Source of the DNA: JAFIFT01 sp020051095
Lineage (GTDB): Bacteria; Pseudomonadota; Gammaproteobacteria; Legionellales; Legionellaceae
Reading direction: 5' to 3'
Assembly (NCBI RefSeq): GCF_964199965.1
Contig: NZ_CAXMZT010000011.1
Location: forward strand, 65,129-129,128
Length of the DNA: 64,000 nucleotides
Shown here in pieces: positions 44,918 through 53,683 of this stretch. The notes under the pieces were generated by a model. It saw only the letters and a list, made by a program, of their open reading frames with translations. It was not told the DNA's origin and made no database searches. The position numbers and the translations under genes are program-made. Positions within the stretch are counted from its first letter, which is position 1, and the number at the start of each line of letters is the position of its first letter.

Positions 44918-47740
44918 ATGAGCGAAGGTGATCTTGAAAAACAGTGGGCAGAAGCTTACCTGTCTGGTGGAAACATGGCATACGTGGATGGGTTATATGA
45001 AGATTATCTTGCCGATCCAAACAGTGTTTCGGAAGCATGGCGAGATACCTTTGACCGTCTACCCAAGCGTGATGGCATTGCCCAAGACACAGCGCATAGA
45101 CCCATACGAGATCAGTTTCTTAAACAAGCGCAAATGCCCAAATATTTTGCAGCGCCTGCCGGTGACGGTGTTAAACAGTATCGTGTCACCCAGCTGTTAA
45201 ATGCTTACCGCGCCCATGGACATCACAAAGCAACCTTAGATCCCCTTGGGACAGCCAAACGCCACGATATTCCCAGTCTCGAGTTAGCTTATCATGACTT
45301 GAGTGACGCAGACCTATCCGCCCCTTTTATTGGGGGACGTAACTTTTCTAGCAGCCCAATGCCTTTAAAGGACATTATCCAAGCATTGAAAGAAACCTAT
45401 TGCGGCAGTATTGGTATCGAGTATATGCATATTGCCAATATCGAAGAGCGCGATTGGCTGCAAACCAAAATGGAAGGTGTTCGTGGTAAGCCAACCTTTA
45501 CCAATGAAGAAAAAGTAAGCATTCTCAAATCACTCATCGAAGCCGATGGCTTAGAACGTTATCTTGGCACGCGTTACGTTGGCCAAAAGCGCTTCTCCCT
45601 TGAAGGAGGCGATGCGTTGATCCCCATGCTCAAACAAATGATTGAGCAAGCAGGTCAAGATAAGGTGAATGAAGTGGTTATGGGGATGGCTCATCGCGGT
45701 CGTTTAAATGTTTTAGTGAATGTTCTTGGGAAAGAGCCCAACGCCCTTTTTGAAGAATTCGAAGGCAAAGTGCATACAGATATTAGTGGTGATGTGAAAT
45801 ACCATAAGGGTTACTCCTCGGATATCAAAACAAAATCAGGACAAATCCTTCATATTGCTTTAGCGTTTAACCCTTCCCACCTTGAGATCATAGGCCCAGT
45901 CATTGAAGGATCAACTCGGTCTAGACAAAGACGGCGAAACGACCTCATCGAAAAGAGAAAAGTTGTTCCAATCATCATCCATGGCGATGCTGCATTTTCT
46001 GGGCAAGGGGTTGTCATGGAAACATTCAACTTCTCACAAGCAAGAGGCTATTGCACGGGGGGTACGGTTCATATTGTCATTAATAACCAAATTGGCTTCA
46101 CCACCAGCAATCCGTTAGATTCCCGCTCCACATTATATTGCACCGATGTGGCTAAAATGGTCCAAGCCCCCGTGATTCATGTCAACGGTGAAGATCCTGA
46201 AGCGGCCGTTTTTGCAATTCGGTTAGCGTTTGAATACCGCATGAAATTTAAGAAAGACGTGGTGTTAGATTTAGTATGCTATCGCCGTCATGGCCATAAC
46301 GAGGCCGATGAGCCGTTCGTGACGCAACCGGTCATGTATGCCAAAATAAAACAAATGAAGCCGCTCAAAGATTACTACTCGACAAAATTAATCGAGCAAT
46401 CCGTGATTGATAAAAAAACCTATGATGGCATGAATGATTATTATCGCGATTGCCTTGATACGGGCAAAGCCGTTGTTGAATTGGTCACAGAGCCTTATAA
46501 GGATCAAATTTCTATCGATTGGGAACCCTATTTTAAAGGCAAATGGACGGATAAAGCAGATACGGCCATTTCCAAAGAAAAAGTGGCTGCCCTATCCAAA
46601 ACACTCATGAATTTGCCTGATGATTTTACGCTTCATCCTGTGGTTAAAAAAATACTCGATGACCGTCAGCAAATGTCTGCCGGCAAACTCGATATGAACT
46701 GGGGATTCGCTGAAATCATGGCCTATGCCTCCTTGCTTGACGAAGGTTTCGGCGTAAGGCTATCTGGCCAAGATAGTGGACGGGGCACTTTTGCCCACCG
46801 GCATGCGGTTTTACATGACCAGAAAACCGGCGAAGACTTTATTCCGCTCAGTGCTTGCGCTACGAACCCAGTGAGGCCGTTTCTTGTCATCGATTCTGTT
46901 TTATCCGAAGAAGCCGTGCTCGCTTTTGAGTATGGGTATGCTTCTTCTGAGCCTCATTCCCTCGTGATATGGGAAGCACAGTTTGGTGATTTTGCCAATG
47001 GAGCTCAAGTGGTGATTGACCAATTTATCAGTTCGGGTGAGCAGAAATGGAATCGCCTTTGTGGCTTAGTCATGTTGCTACCTCATGGTTACGAAGGCCA
47101 AGGCCCTGAGCACTCTTCGGCGCGTCTTGAGCGATATATGCAACTATGTGCACAGCAAAACATGCAAGTATGCACACCCACTACACCCGCACAGATTTTC
47201 CACCTGTTAAGACGCCAAATTATTCGTGACTACCGCAAGCCCTTGATTATCATGTCCCCCAAAAGCTTGCTTAGACACAAATTAGCCACCTCCCCAATCA
47301 GTGAATTAACCAACGGTGAATTCCACAATGTTATACCAGAAATTGACAAACTAGAGGTGAAAAAAGTACGAACTGTGGTATTATGTTGCGGCAAGGTCTA
47401 TTATGACTTATTGCAAAAACGAAGAGATGAGTCGCTTGAGCATGTTGCCATCATTCGTATTGAGCAACTCTATCCCTTCCCGAAAGCGGATTTAAAGAAG
47501 GAGCTCGCAAAGTACGAGCATGCAAGCGATATTGTGTGGTGTCAAGAAGAACCTAAAAATCAAGGGGTTTGGTTCTCATCACAGCATAATATAATAGATT
47601 GCCTTAGCGAAACACAAACCTTGCGTTATGCAGGCAGAGGATTTGCGGCAGCACCAGCAGTTGGTAGCCCAATTTTGCATGCCAAACAACAGCAAGCGCT
47701 AGTTCATGAAGCGTTGACGGGCAAAAAGAATAATGTTTAA
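44918..47740 (+). CDS. sucA: 2-oxoglutarate dehydrogenase E1 component
   Basis: Thiamine-diphosphate-dependent decarboxylase of the 2-oxoglutarate dehydrogenase complex. The ATG at 44918 has GGAG at 6 nt spacing and gives 940 aa; an in-frame TTG 12 bp upstream is less likely. N-terminal SGGNMAYVDGLYEDYLADPN is the E2-interacting segment. EGGDALIPML, GMAHRGRLNVLVNVLGK, HGDAAFSGQGVVMETFN and NNQIGFTTSNP line the cofactor and substrate sites. Confidence 0.97.
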   Translation: MSEGDLEKQWAEAYLSGGNMAYVDGLYEDYLADPNSVSEAWRDTFDRLPKRDGIAQDTAHRPIRDQFLKQAQMPKYFAAPAGDGVKQYRVTQLLNAYRAHGHHKATLDPLGTAKRHDIPSLELAYHDLSDADLSAPFIGGRNFSSSPMPLKDIIQALKETYCGSIGIEYMHIANIEERDWLQTKMEGVRGKPTFTNEEKVSILKSLIEADGLERYLGTRYVGQKRFSLEGGDALIPMLKQMIEQAGQDKVNEVVMGMAHRGRLNVLVNVLGKEPNALFEEFEGKVHTDISGDVKYHKGYSSDIKTKSGQILHIALAFNPSHLEIIGPVIEGSTRSRQRRRNDLIEKRKVVPIIIHGDAAFSGQGVVMETFNFSQARGYCTGGTVHIVINNQIGFTTSNPLDSRSTLYCTDVAKMVQAPVIHVNGEDPEAAVFAIRLAFEYRMKFKKDVVLDLVCYRRHGHNEADEPFVTQPVMYAKIKQMKPLKDYYSTKLIEQSVIDKKTYDGMNDYYRDCLDTGKAVVELVTEPYKDQISIDWEPYFKGKWTDKADTAISKEKVAALSKTLMNLPDDFTLHPVVKKILDDRQQMSAGKLDMNWGFAEIMAYASLLDEGFGVRLSGQDSGRGTFAHRHAVLHDQKTGEDFIPLSACATNPVRPFLVIDSVLSEEAVLAFEYGYASSEPHSLVIWEAQFGDFANGAQVVIDQFISSGEQKWNRLCGLVMLLPHGYEGQGPEHSSARLERYMQLCAQQNMQVCTPTTPAQIFHLLRRQIIRDYRKPLIIMSPKSLLRHKLATSPISELTNGEFHNVIPEIDKLEVKKVRTVVLCCGKVYYDLLQKRRDESLEHVAIIRIEQLYPFPKADLKKELAKYEHASDIVWCQEEPKNQGVWFSSQHNIIDCLSETQTLRYAGRGFAAAPAVGSPILHAKQQQALVHEALTGKKNNV

Positions 47741-47770
47741 CATCCTATTTTAACAACACAAGGTATCGAC

Positions 47771-48973
47771 ATGTCCACAGTAGTCAAAGTACCCACCCTA
47801 CCCGAATCTGTTGCAGATGCGACGATTGCAGCCTGGCATAAAAAGGTTGGAGATGCGGTCACACGTGATGAAAATATTCTCGACCTAGAAACAGATAAAG
47901 TTGTGTTAGAGGTTCCAGCACCGGTTGATGGCATCATTAAACAACTCCATTTTGTCGAAGGGGATACCGTTGAAGCCGGTCAGATCTTAGCAGATATCGA
48001 AGAAGGCGCAGTTCAAGCAGCCCCTGAAACCAAAGCTGAGCCTGCTGCGGCTGAAACAGCGAAAGCAGAGACAGTTAAGGAATCGACGACTGGCGACGAC
48101 AAGACAACTGGCCCTGCTGTTCGACGGTTACTTGCAGAACACGACCTAAATGCCAATCAAATTAAAGGCACCGGTAAAGATGGCCGTGTCACTAAAGAAG
48201 ACGTGCAAAATTACCTCGATGTGAAGAAACAAACACCTTCCATCGAAAGGCCAACCGCACCGCTTGCGGGTGCGCGGGAAGAAAAACGTGTACCCATGTC
48301 TCGATTGCGGGCAAAAGTAGCTGAACGCCTGCTAGCTGCGCAACATAACGCGGCCATGTTAACCACATTTAACGAAGTGAACTTGCAGAGTGTGATGGAT
48401 TTACGCTCAAAATACAAAGACCTATTTGAGAAAAAGCACGGTGTTAAAATAGGGTTTATGTCCTTTTTCACCAAAGCAGTGGTTGAGTCATTGAAGCGAT
48501 TCCCCGCTGTTAACGCATCAATCGATGATCAAGACATTGTCTACCATGGCTACTTCGATATTGGTATTGCCGTTTCAACCGATAGAGGTCTGGTCGTTCC
48601 GGTGGTTCGCGATGCCGACCAAAAAAGTTTGGCTGATATTGAAATTGACATCGCTGATTATGCGAATCGCGCACGCTCTGGTAAATTAACAATGGAAGAA
48701 ATGCAAGGAGGAACCTTCACCATCACCAATGGTGGTGTGTTTGGATCCTTATTAGCAACACCCATTATTAACCCACCCCAGACCGGTATCCTAGGGATGC
48801 ACAAAATAGAACAACGCCCCGTTGTTGAGAATGGCGAGATCGTCATTCGTCCAATGATGTATGTGGCGTTATCTTACGATCACCGTTTGATCGACGGCAA
48901 GGAGTCCGTACAGTTTTTGGTTAGCGTGAAAGAACTACTCGAAGATCCTTCACGACTCTTGCTCAATGTGTAA
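47771..48973 (+). CDS. sucB: 2-oxoglutarate dehydrogenase E2 (dihydrolipoyl succinyltransferase)
   Basis: Core of the complex; transfers succinyl from lipoate to CoA. A lipoyl domain (1-80) has Lys43 in DLETDKVVLEV. An Ala/Glu/Thr-rich linker (about 83-115) and an E3-binding domain (about 117-150; AVRRLLAEHDLNANQIKGTG) follow. The catalytic domain has His371 and Asp375 in SYDHRLIDG. Length of 400 aa is normal. The E3 gene lpd is not in the window. Confidence 0.97.
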   Translation: MSTVVKVPTLPESVADATIAAWHKKVGDAVTRDENILDLETDKVVLEVPAPVDGIIKQLHFVEGDTVEAGQILADIEEGAVQAAPETKAEPAAAETAKAETVKESTTGDDKTTGPAVRRLLAEHDLNANQIKGTGKDGRVTKEDVQNYLDVKKQTPSIERPTAPLAGAREEKRVPMSRLRAKVAERLLAAQHNAAMLTTFNEVNLQSVMDLRSKYKDLFEKKHGVKIGFMSFFTKAVVESLKRFPAVNASIDDQDIVYHGYFDIGIAVSTDRGLVVPVVRDADQKSLADIEIDIADYANRARSGKLTMEEMQGGTFTITNGGVFGSLLATPIINPPQTGILGMHKIEQRPVVENGEIVIRPMMYVALSYDHRLIDGKESVQFLVSVKELLEDPSRLLLNV

Positions 48974-48988
48974 CGATAAATTTTCCAT

Positions 48989-49016
48989 ATGCCCCGAATG
49001 GGGCATTTGTTTTTTA
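48989..49016 (+). terminator. Intrinsic terminator between sucB and sucC
   Basis: ATGCCCC (48989-48995), a GAAT loop and GGGGCAT (49000-49006) are followed by TTGTTTTTTAT. The stem and T run are strong, and the sucC ribosome site begins just after it. Confidence 0.85.
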
Positions 49017-49028
49017 TAAGGTAACATC

Positions 49029-50192
49029 ATGAATTTACATGAATATCAAGCAAAAGAACTATTCGCAAGTTATGGCTTGCCAACGCCTCTTGGCGAAGTG
49101 GCTTACAACGCTGAAGATGCGTTACAAGTTGTTAATAAATTAAGCACGGCCAAATGGGTTGTCAAAGCACAAGTCCATGCAGGTGGTCGAGGGAAAGCTG
49201 GCGGCGTCAAAATTGTTAACAATAAAGAGGAACTCGCCAATGCTGTGCGGTCATTGATTGGCACTCGGCTTGTCACCTATCAAACAGACGAACATGGTCA
49301 ACCCGTGAATGCTGTCTTAATTGAAGAAACATGCGATATCGAGCGTGAATTATACCTCGGTGCCGTCATCGACCGCGCTAGCCAGCGTGTCGTTATCATG
49401 GCATCCACGGAAGGTGGGGTTGAAATTGAAAAAGTGGCTGAAGAAACCCCTGAAAAAATCATCCGCATCATCGTGGATCCCTTAGTCGGTGTCATGCCTT
49501 ATCAATGCCGTGATACCGCATTTCAATTAGGGTTAAGTGGCGAGCAAATCAAACAATTTACAAAGTTGATGATAGGCCTTGGCAAAATGTTTAAAGAGTG
49601 TGACTTAAGCTTGCTTGAAGTCAATCCTCTAGTTGTCACTAAAAAGGGCGACCTATTATGTCTGGATGGCAAAGTGAACATTGATTCGAATGCCTTATAT
49701 CGCCAATCAAAATTAAAAGAGAAACGTGACGTCACCCAGGAAGATGAAAGAGAGCATCGAGCCAGTGAATGGGATTTAAACTACATTCCCTTAGATGGCA
49801 CCATCGGCTGCATGGTCAATGGCGCTGGGTTAGCGATGGCTACCATGGACGTGATTAAATTACACGGTGGCGAGCCAGCAAACTTTTTAGATGTGGGTGG
49901 TGGCGCGACCAAAGAACGGGTTAGTGAAGCGTTAAAAATCATCCTCTCCGATGAAAATGTTAAAGGCATTTTGGTTAACATTTTCGGCGGGATTGTTCGC
50001 TGTGATTTGATTGCAGAAGGGATTCTCTCAGCGGTTGAAGAAGTCCATGTCAAGGTGCCTGTGGTTGTTCGCTTAGAAGGGAATAATGCCCAAAAGGGTG
50101 CTGACATGCTAAATGCTAGCAGCTTAAATGTAATCGCAGCAACCAGTTTAACGGACGCAGCAAAGAAAATCGTTGCCGAAGTTGCTGCTTGA
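49029..50192 (+). CDS. sucC: Succinyl-CoA synthetase (ADP-forming) beta subunit
   Basis: Beta subunit of succinyl-CoA synthetase, an ATP-grasp protein coupling succinyl-CoA hydrolysis to ATP formation. MNLHEYQAKELFASYGLPTP is the usual start. KAQVHAGGRGKAGGVK binds nucleotide, and LEVNPLVVTKKGDLLCLD and NIFGGIVRCDLIAEG complete the pattern. Length of 387 aa is typical. A terminator precedes it, so expression may be set apart from sucAB. Confidence 0.98.
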   Translation: MNLHEYQAKELFASYGLPTPLGEVAYNAEDALQVVNKLSTAKWVVKAQVHAGGRGKAGGVKIVNNKEELANAVRSLIGTRLVTYQTDEHGQPVNAVLIEETCDIERELYLGAVIDRASQRVVIMASTEGGVEIEKVAEETPEKIIRIIVDPLVGVMPYQCRDTAFQLGLSGEQIKQFTKLMIGLGKMFKECDLSLLEVNPLVVTKKGDLLCLDGKVNIDSNALYRQSKLKEKRDVTQEDEREHRASEWDLNYIPLDGTIGCMVNGAGLAMATMDVIKLHGGEPANFLDVGGGATKERVSEALKIILSDENVKGILVNIFGGIVRCDLIAEGILSAVEEVHVKVPVVVRLEGNNAQKGADMLNASSLNVIAATSLTDAAKKIVAEVAA

Positions 50193-50239
50193 TTGAGCGA
50201 ATAATTTGATCCGCATTAACCTAATTGAGGTTTTAAACG

Positions 50240-51115
50240 ATGAGTGTATTAGTTAATAAAGAAACAAAAGTCCTATGCCAAGGTTTTACGGGAAAGCAAG
50301 GGACATTTCATTCAGAACAAGCTATCGAATATGGTACCAAGATGGTCGGTGGAGTTACACCCGGCAAAGGTGGGCAAAAACACCTAGGGCTTCCTGTTTT
50401 TAATACAATGAGAGAAGCTGTTGAAGCAACTGGCGCCACAGCCTCTGTCATCTATGTGCCTGCTGCGTTTTGCAAGGACTCAATTTTAGAAGCAGCCGAT
50501 GCAGGCATTGAGTTGATCGTGTGTATCACTGAAGGTGTTCCAGTATTAGATATGCTCGATGTCAAAGTCTATCTCGATAATAACTGCGACGCCCGCTTAA
50601 TCGGGCCCAATTGCCCGGGTGTTATCACCCCTGGTGAATGTAAAATTGGCATCATGCCGGGTTCTATTCATTTACCTGGTAAAGTCGGGATTGTATCTCG
50701 TTCCGGCACACTAACTTATGAAGCAGTGAAACAAACCACCGATGCAGGCTTTGGCCAAAGTACGTGTATCGGAATTGGTGGTGATCCCATTCCTGGGACA
50801 AGCTTCATTGATGCGTTAGCGCTATTTCAACAAGATGAGCAAACTGAAGCAATTATTATGGTGGGTGAAATCGGTGGTACGGCAGAAGAAGAAGCCGCTG
50901 AATTCATTGCGCATCATGTCTCGAAACCTGTGGTTTCCTATATTGCAGGGGTCACAGCACCCGCTGGTAAGCGAATGGGCCATGCAGGGGCGATTATTTC
51001 TGGCGGAAAAGGAACAGCTAAAGAAAAATTTGCAGCCCTGGAAAAAGCGGGTGTAAGAACAGTGCGTTCGCCTGCTGATTTAGGTAGTGCAATCCAAGAA
51101 GTAACGGGTTGGTAA
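50240..51115 (+). CDS. sucD: Succinyl-CoA synthetase alpha subunit
   Basis: CoA-binding subunit with the phosphohistidine. CQGFTGKQGTFHSEQAI and GGVTPGKGGQKH form the CoA site. LIGPNCPGVITPGECKIGIM is conserved, and His248 in GKRMGHAGAIISGGKG is the phosphorylated residue. Length of 291 aa is normal. It closes the sdh-suc cluster; a GTAG-headed hairpin follows 23 bp later. Confidence 0.98.
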   Translation: MSVLVNKETKVLCQGFTGKQGTFHSEQAIEYGTKMVGGVTPGKGGQKHLGLPVFNTMREAVEATGATASVIYVPAAFCKDSILEAADAGIELIVCITEGVPVLDMLDVKVYLDNNCDARLIGPNCPGVITPGECKIGIMPGSIHLPGKVGIVSRSGTLTYEAVKQTTDAGFGQSTCIGIGGDPIPGTSFIDALALFQQDEQTEAIIMVGEIGGTAEEEAAEFIAHHVSKPVVSYIAGVTAPAGKRMGHAGAIISGGKGTAKEKFAALEKAGVRTVRSPADLGSAIQEVTGW

Positions 51116-51138
51116 CCAGACATTGACTCGATGATTTC

Positions 51139-51170
51139 CCCGTATTACGGCTGCGCCTAATACGGGCTAC
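51139..51170 (-). repeat. REP-like palindrome with 5' GTAG
   Basis: On the minus strand GTAG is followed by CCCGTATTA, GGC, a short loop, GCC, a bulged G and TAATACGGG. The arms at 51139-51147 and 51158-51166 are exact complements. A GTAG tetranucleotide next to an imperfect GC-rich hairpin is the layout of REP elements mobilised by RAYT transposases. No RAYT gene is in the window. Confidence 0.6.
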
Positions 51171-51380
51171 CTTCCCTGCCTCCGCCTTATCTCTGAGATT
51201 TACAGAATTTTTACTTTTTCATGATGTTTTTTTTATATCGAATATGGCTATTTTTGGTACAATAAAAATTGTAGCATTGATTGATCACAGCGATTTTTCC
51301 TAAATCCTTTTGTATCACATTAATTCAGCCCTGGGAGGGAACGCCCCTATTTGATAACAACGATGTCTCGGAGATGTATC

Positions 51381-51914
51381 ATGACTTCTAAAGAAGAAAT
51401 AGAAACACACAAACTGGTTGAAGCCCAATTGGTAGAAGAACAAATCCAACCATTGCAGTTAGCAAAAATGGTAAAGCAAACAGGGCAAAACAAGCAGGCA
51501 AGAGACAAGAACACTCCGTCAAATTTTGAGCTCGCCACCAACCAAGTCAATCCAAAGGATATTAAATTACTCAATGATGAATTTGAAGAAATCTATGGCT
51601 CAGATATGCAAGATGAGGGAATATATACCTTTACCAGTGACGCAGAAGCGACTTGCTTTTTTAAACATCAAGCAGAAATGGGCCGTAGCTTCCTTATTAA
51701 AAAAGCAGGTGAGGATGATTTCCTATTTTCTGATGGCAATGACAATTTCTTTCAAGGAACGCAAGACGAACTGCAAGATTTCTTTAGCACGTTACAAGAG
51801 GTACCCAATCCCAAAGCAGCAAATGCCACTTCATCGAACCTAAAAATTGAGGCAGATTCCTCAAATAGCCCGCTTGATTTTGATAAAAAGGGACCATTGG
51901 CTTTTGGTGTTTAG
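51381..51914 (+). CDS. Hypothetical acidic protein
   Basis: A 177-aa product of no family I recognise. The ATG at 51381 has GGAG at 7 nt spacing; in-frame starts further upstream (ATG 51363, TTG 51351) lack such sites. It has no signal peptide or membrane segment. The first 70 residues are helical-looking and Gln/Lys/Glu-rich (KLVEAQLVEEQIQPLQLAKM). The middle is a compact acidic part with aromatic residues (DEGIYTFTSDAEATCFF, GEDDFLFSDGNDNFFQG). The end is Ser/Asn/Lys-rich. It lies alone, convergent with the membrane protein at 51978. A secreted effector is one possibility, without direct support. Confidence 0.65.
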   Translation: MTSKEEIETHKLVEAQLVEEQIQPLQLAKMVKQTGQNKQARDKNTPSNFELATNQVNPKDIKLLNDEFEEIYGSDMQDEGIYTFTSDAEATCFFKHQAEMGRSFLIKKAGEDDFLFSDGNDNFFQGTQDELQDFFSTLQEVPNPKAANATSSNLKIEADSSNSPLDFDKKGPLAFGV

Positions 51915-51977
51915 CCTCTGAAGCACACTATGCTACCCATCAACCTAGTAATAGGAAGAAAAAGTGAAAGAAGTTAT

Positions 51978-53615
51978 TCAGTCGCCTCGAAGCTCAGCGA
52001 AATCAAAGACCTTCCCACATGTTTTCGTATTTTTGCTATCGACATGAATAATCTGCCTTGGCATGAAGCGATATTGCAATGGCAACAACACCTGGTAGTC
52101 CGGGGAGGGTAGATGGGTTAAGCAAATGGCTTTTGATTGCTTCAAGTTATGCGTTTGTGACTGAATTTTCTCAGCCAAATTGGTAAAATCAAATGGATGA
52201 TAATATTTTTTAGTTCGTTCAATCTTTCCACCCACAATAAAAACCAAAGCAATCATCGATAATGCAGTGGCTAATCGTTTCACCTTCTCAGGATTTCGGA
52301 ACGGCTTCGTCTCTAAAGAGACAAATAAAACACTAAGTAGGAAAGGTACAAACGCCATATTAAAATATCGTGGAAAATCAAGTAAATGGGATTGTAGGTA
52401 GCCAACTCGAAAAACGATCGCTTGCAACCAATACAGATTGAGAATATAAAAGGGTAACAATATATAAAAGGCCTTTATTACGACAAGGTGATTCGATTGT
52501 AAACGCCCTAAACGATAAAGACGGTGAATTTGCCATCCAGCAAGTATAAAGAGTGCAGCAAATGGGAGCTTGATTGTATGATCAAAGTTGCTTGATAATA
52601 GCGCCTTTACAAACATGACCTGAGATTTTACATAGTCTGGATTCCCTGGAATCATGGATGAAATGGCATTTGATACGCTAATTTTGGCTGCAAAACTAGT
52701 AAAACCAAACTGATGCACATGACTAAGCCAAGCTAATTTCATGAGCAATAACGCAGATGACAGTATAAACAGCCTTGGTAGTTGGCCAGGTTGCTTTCGA
52801 TAACACACATAATGTACACCGAGGACAAAGAAGGAAAATAATAACCCAATTTCCTTGATTATCGAGAGAAAAACTAGGCCTACGATCATAACCCATATCG
52901 ATATTTGGTTAGGTCTAGAAGCAACCCATATCATTGAAAAAAACCATAGAGCGACTGCTGCATCGACTTCCAGCTTCGCGAGAATATTTCCATAAGCAAG
53001 GTAGAGGGTGATAATGACTAACATCATATAGCTTATTGACCGCCAGCGATATTTTTCATCAAAGAGTAATAATAATGGCGCAAGTAAAATCAAGTCTTGT
53101 GCGAGATAATTCAACATGGGACTGTATTGCCCAGCCATCTGATAAAATAGATAATGAAAACACGCAAGCCCCGGGGTATATTGCAAAAATGATGCTTTAA
53201 TTAACGATGCGTTTTCTGGTAAGTGATTAAAAACAAACAAAAACCGACTGATGGTTCCCCAAAAAGAATAATCGTCTATACTGCCAAATTGTATCCCACT
53301 GACTAATAGGCTAAGGCCGCCTATTAAACCCGCCATGATAAAGAATACTCGCAGATATCGATTGATAGTCGCCATAAAGCCATTTGAGTGTTTCCTAAAA
53401 ATGAGTGCGCAAGGAAACGCAAATAACCCACCATCAATAAATACACGCGCTGCATAGTTAGGAATTTGTGCTAAAAACGCCATCATCATGAAGCATCCCA
53501 TACCAGCCATCACAGTGAAAGCAGCTTGCGGTAAGGTTAATTTACCTGTGTCCGCAATGAGGGATGACCAACCAATTATCGATATTAATAAGAGAAAAGT
53601 TGCAATCACAGTCAT
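51978..53615 (-). CDS. Multipass membrane protein, possible GT-C-type glycosyltransferase
   Basis: The 545-aa protein has about 11-13 predicted membrane helices and a soluble C-terminal segment of roughly 75 residues (from about 470). An acidic pair, Asp114-Asp115 in GSIDDYSFWG, follows the fourth helix and precedes a long loop. Polyprenyl-phosphate-dependent GT-C enzymes use such acidic loop residues. No family signature was recognised beyond this topology. It diverges, 68 bp apart, from a GtrB-GtrA fusion gene, which suggests it could be the acceptor-specific transferase of a three-part glycosylation system. Alternatives are an O-antigen polymerase-like protein or a transporter. Confidence 0.6.
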   Translation of the reverse strand: MTVIATFLLLISIIGWSSLIADTGKLTLPQAAFTVMAGMGCFMMMAFLAQIPNYAARVFIDGGLFAFPCALIFRKHSNGFMATINRYLRVFFIMAGLIGGLSLLVSGIQFGSIDDYSFWGTISRFLFVFNHLPENASLIKASFLQYTPGLACFHYLFYQMAGQYSPMLNYLAQDLILLAPLLLLFDEKYRWRSISYMMLVIITLYLAYGNILAKLEVDAAVALWFFSMIWVASRPNQISIWVMIVGLVFLSIIKEIGLLFSFFVLGVHYVCYRKQPGQLPRLFILSSALLLMKLAWLSHVHQFGFTSFAAKISVSNAISSMIPGNPDYVKSQVMFVKALLSSNFDHTIKLPFAALFILAGWQIHRLYRLGRLQSNHLVVIKAFYILLPFYILNLYWLQAIVFRVGYLQSHLLDFPRYFNMAFVPFLLSVLFVSLETKPFRNPEKVKRLATALSMIALVFIVGGKIERTKKYYHPFDFTNLAEKIQSQTHNLKQSKAICLTHLPSPDYQVLLPLQYRFMPRQIIHVDSKNTKTCGKVFDFAELRGD

Positions 53616-53683
53616 AAATTAATAGGATTATCTATCTAAGTTTGTTACGATGATAACCGTTTTTACTAAATAAGCAACTCACT

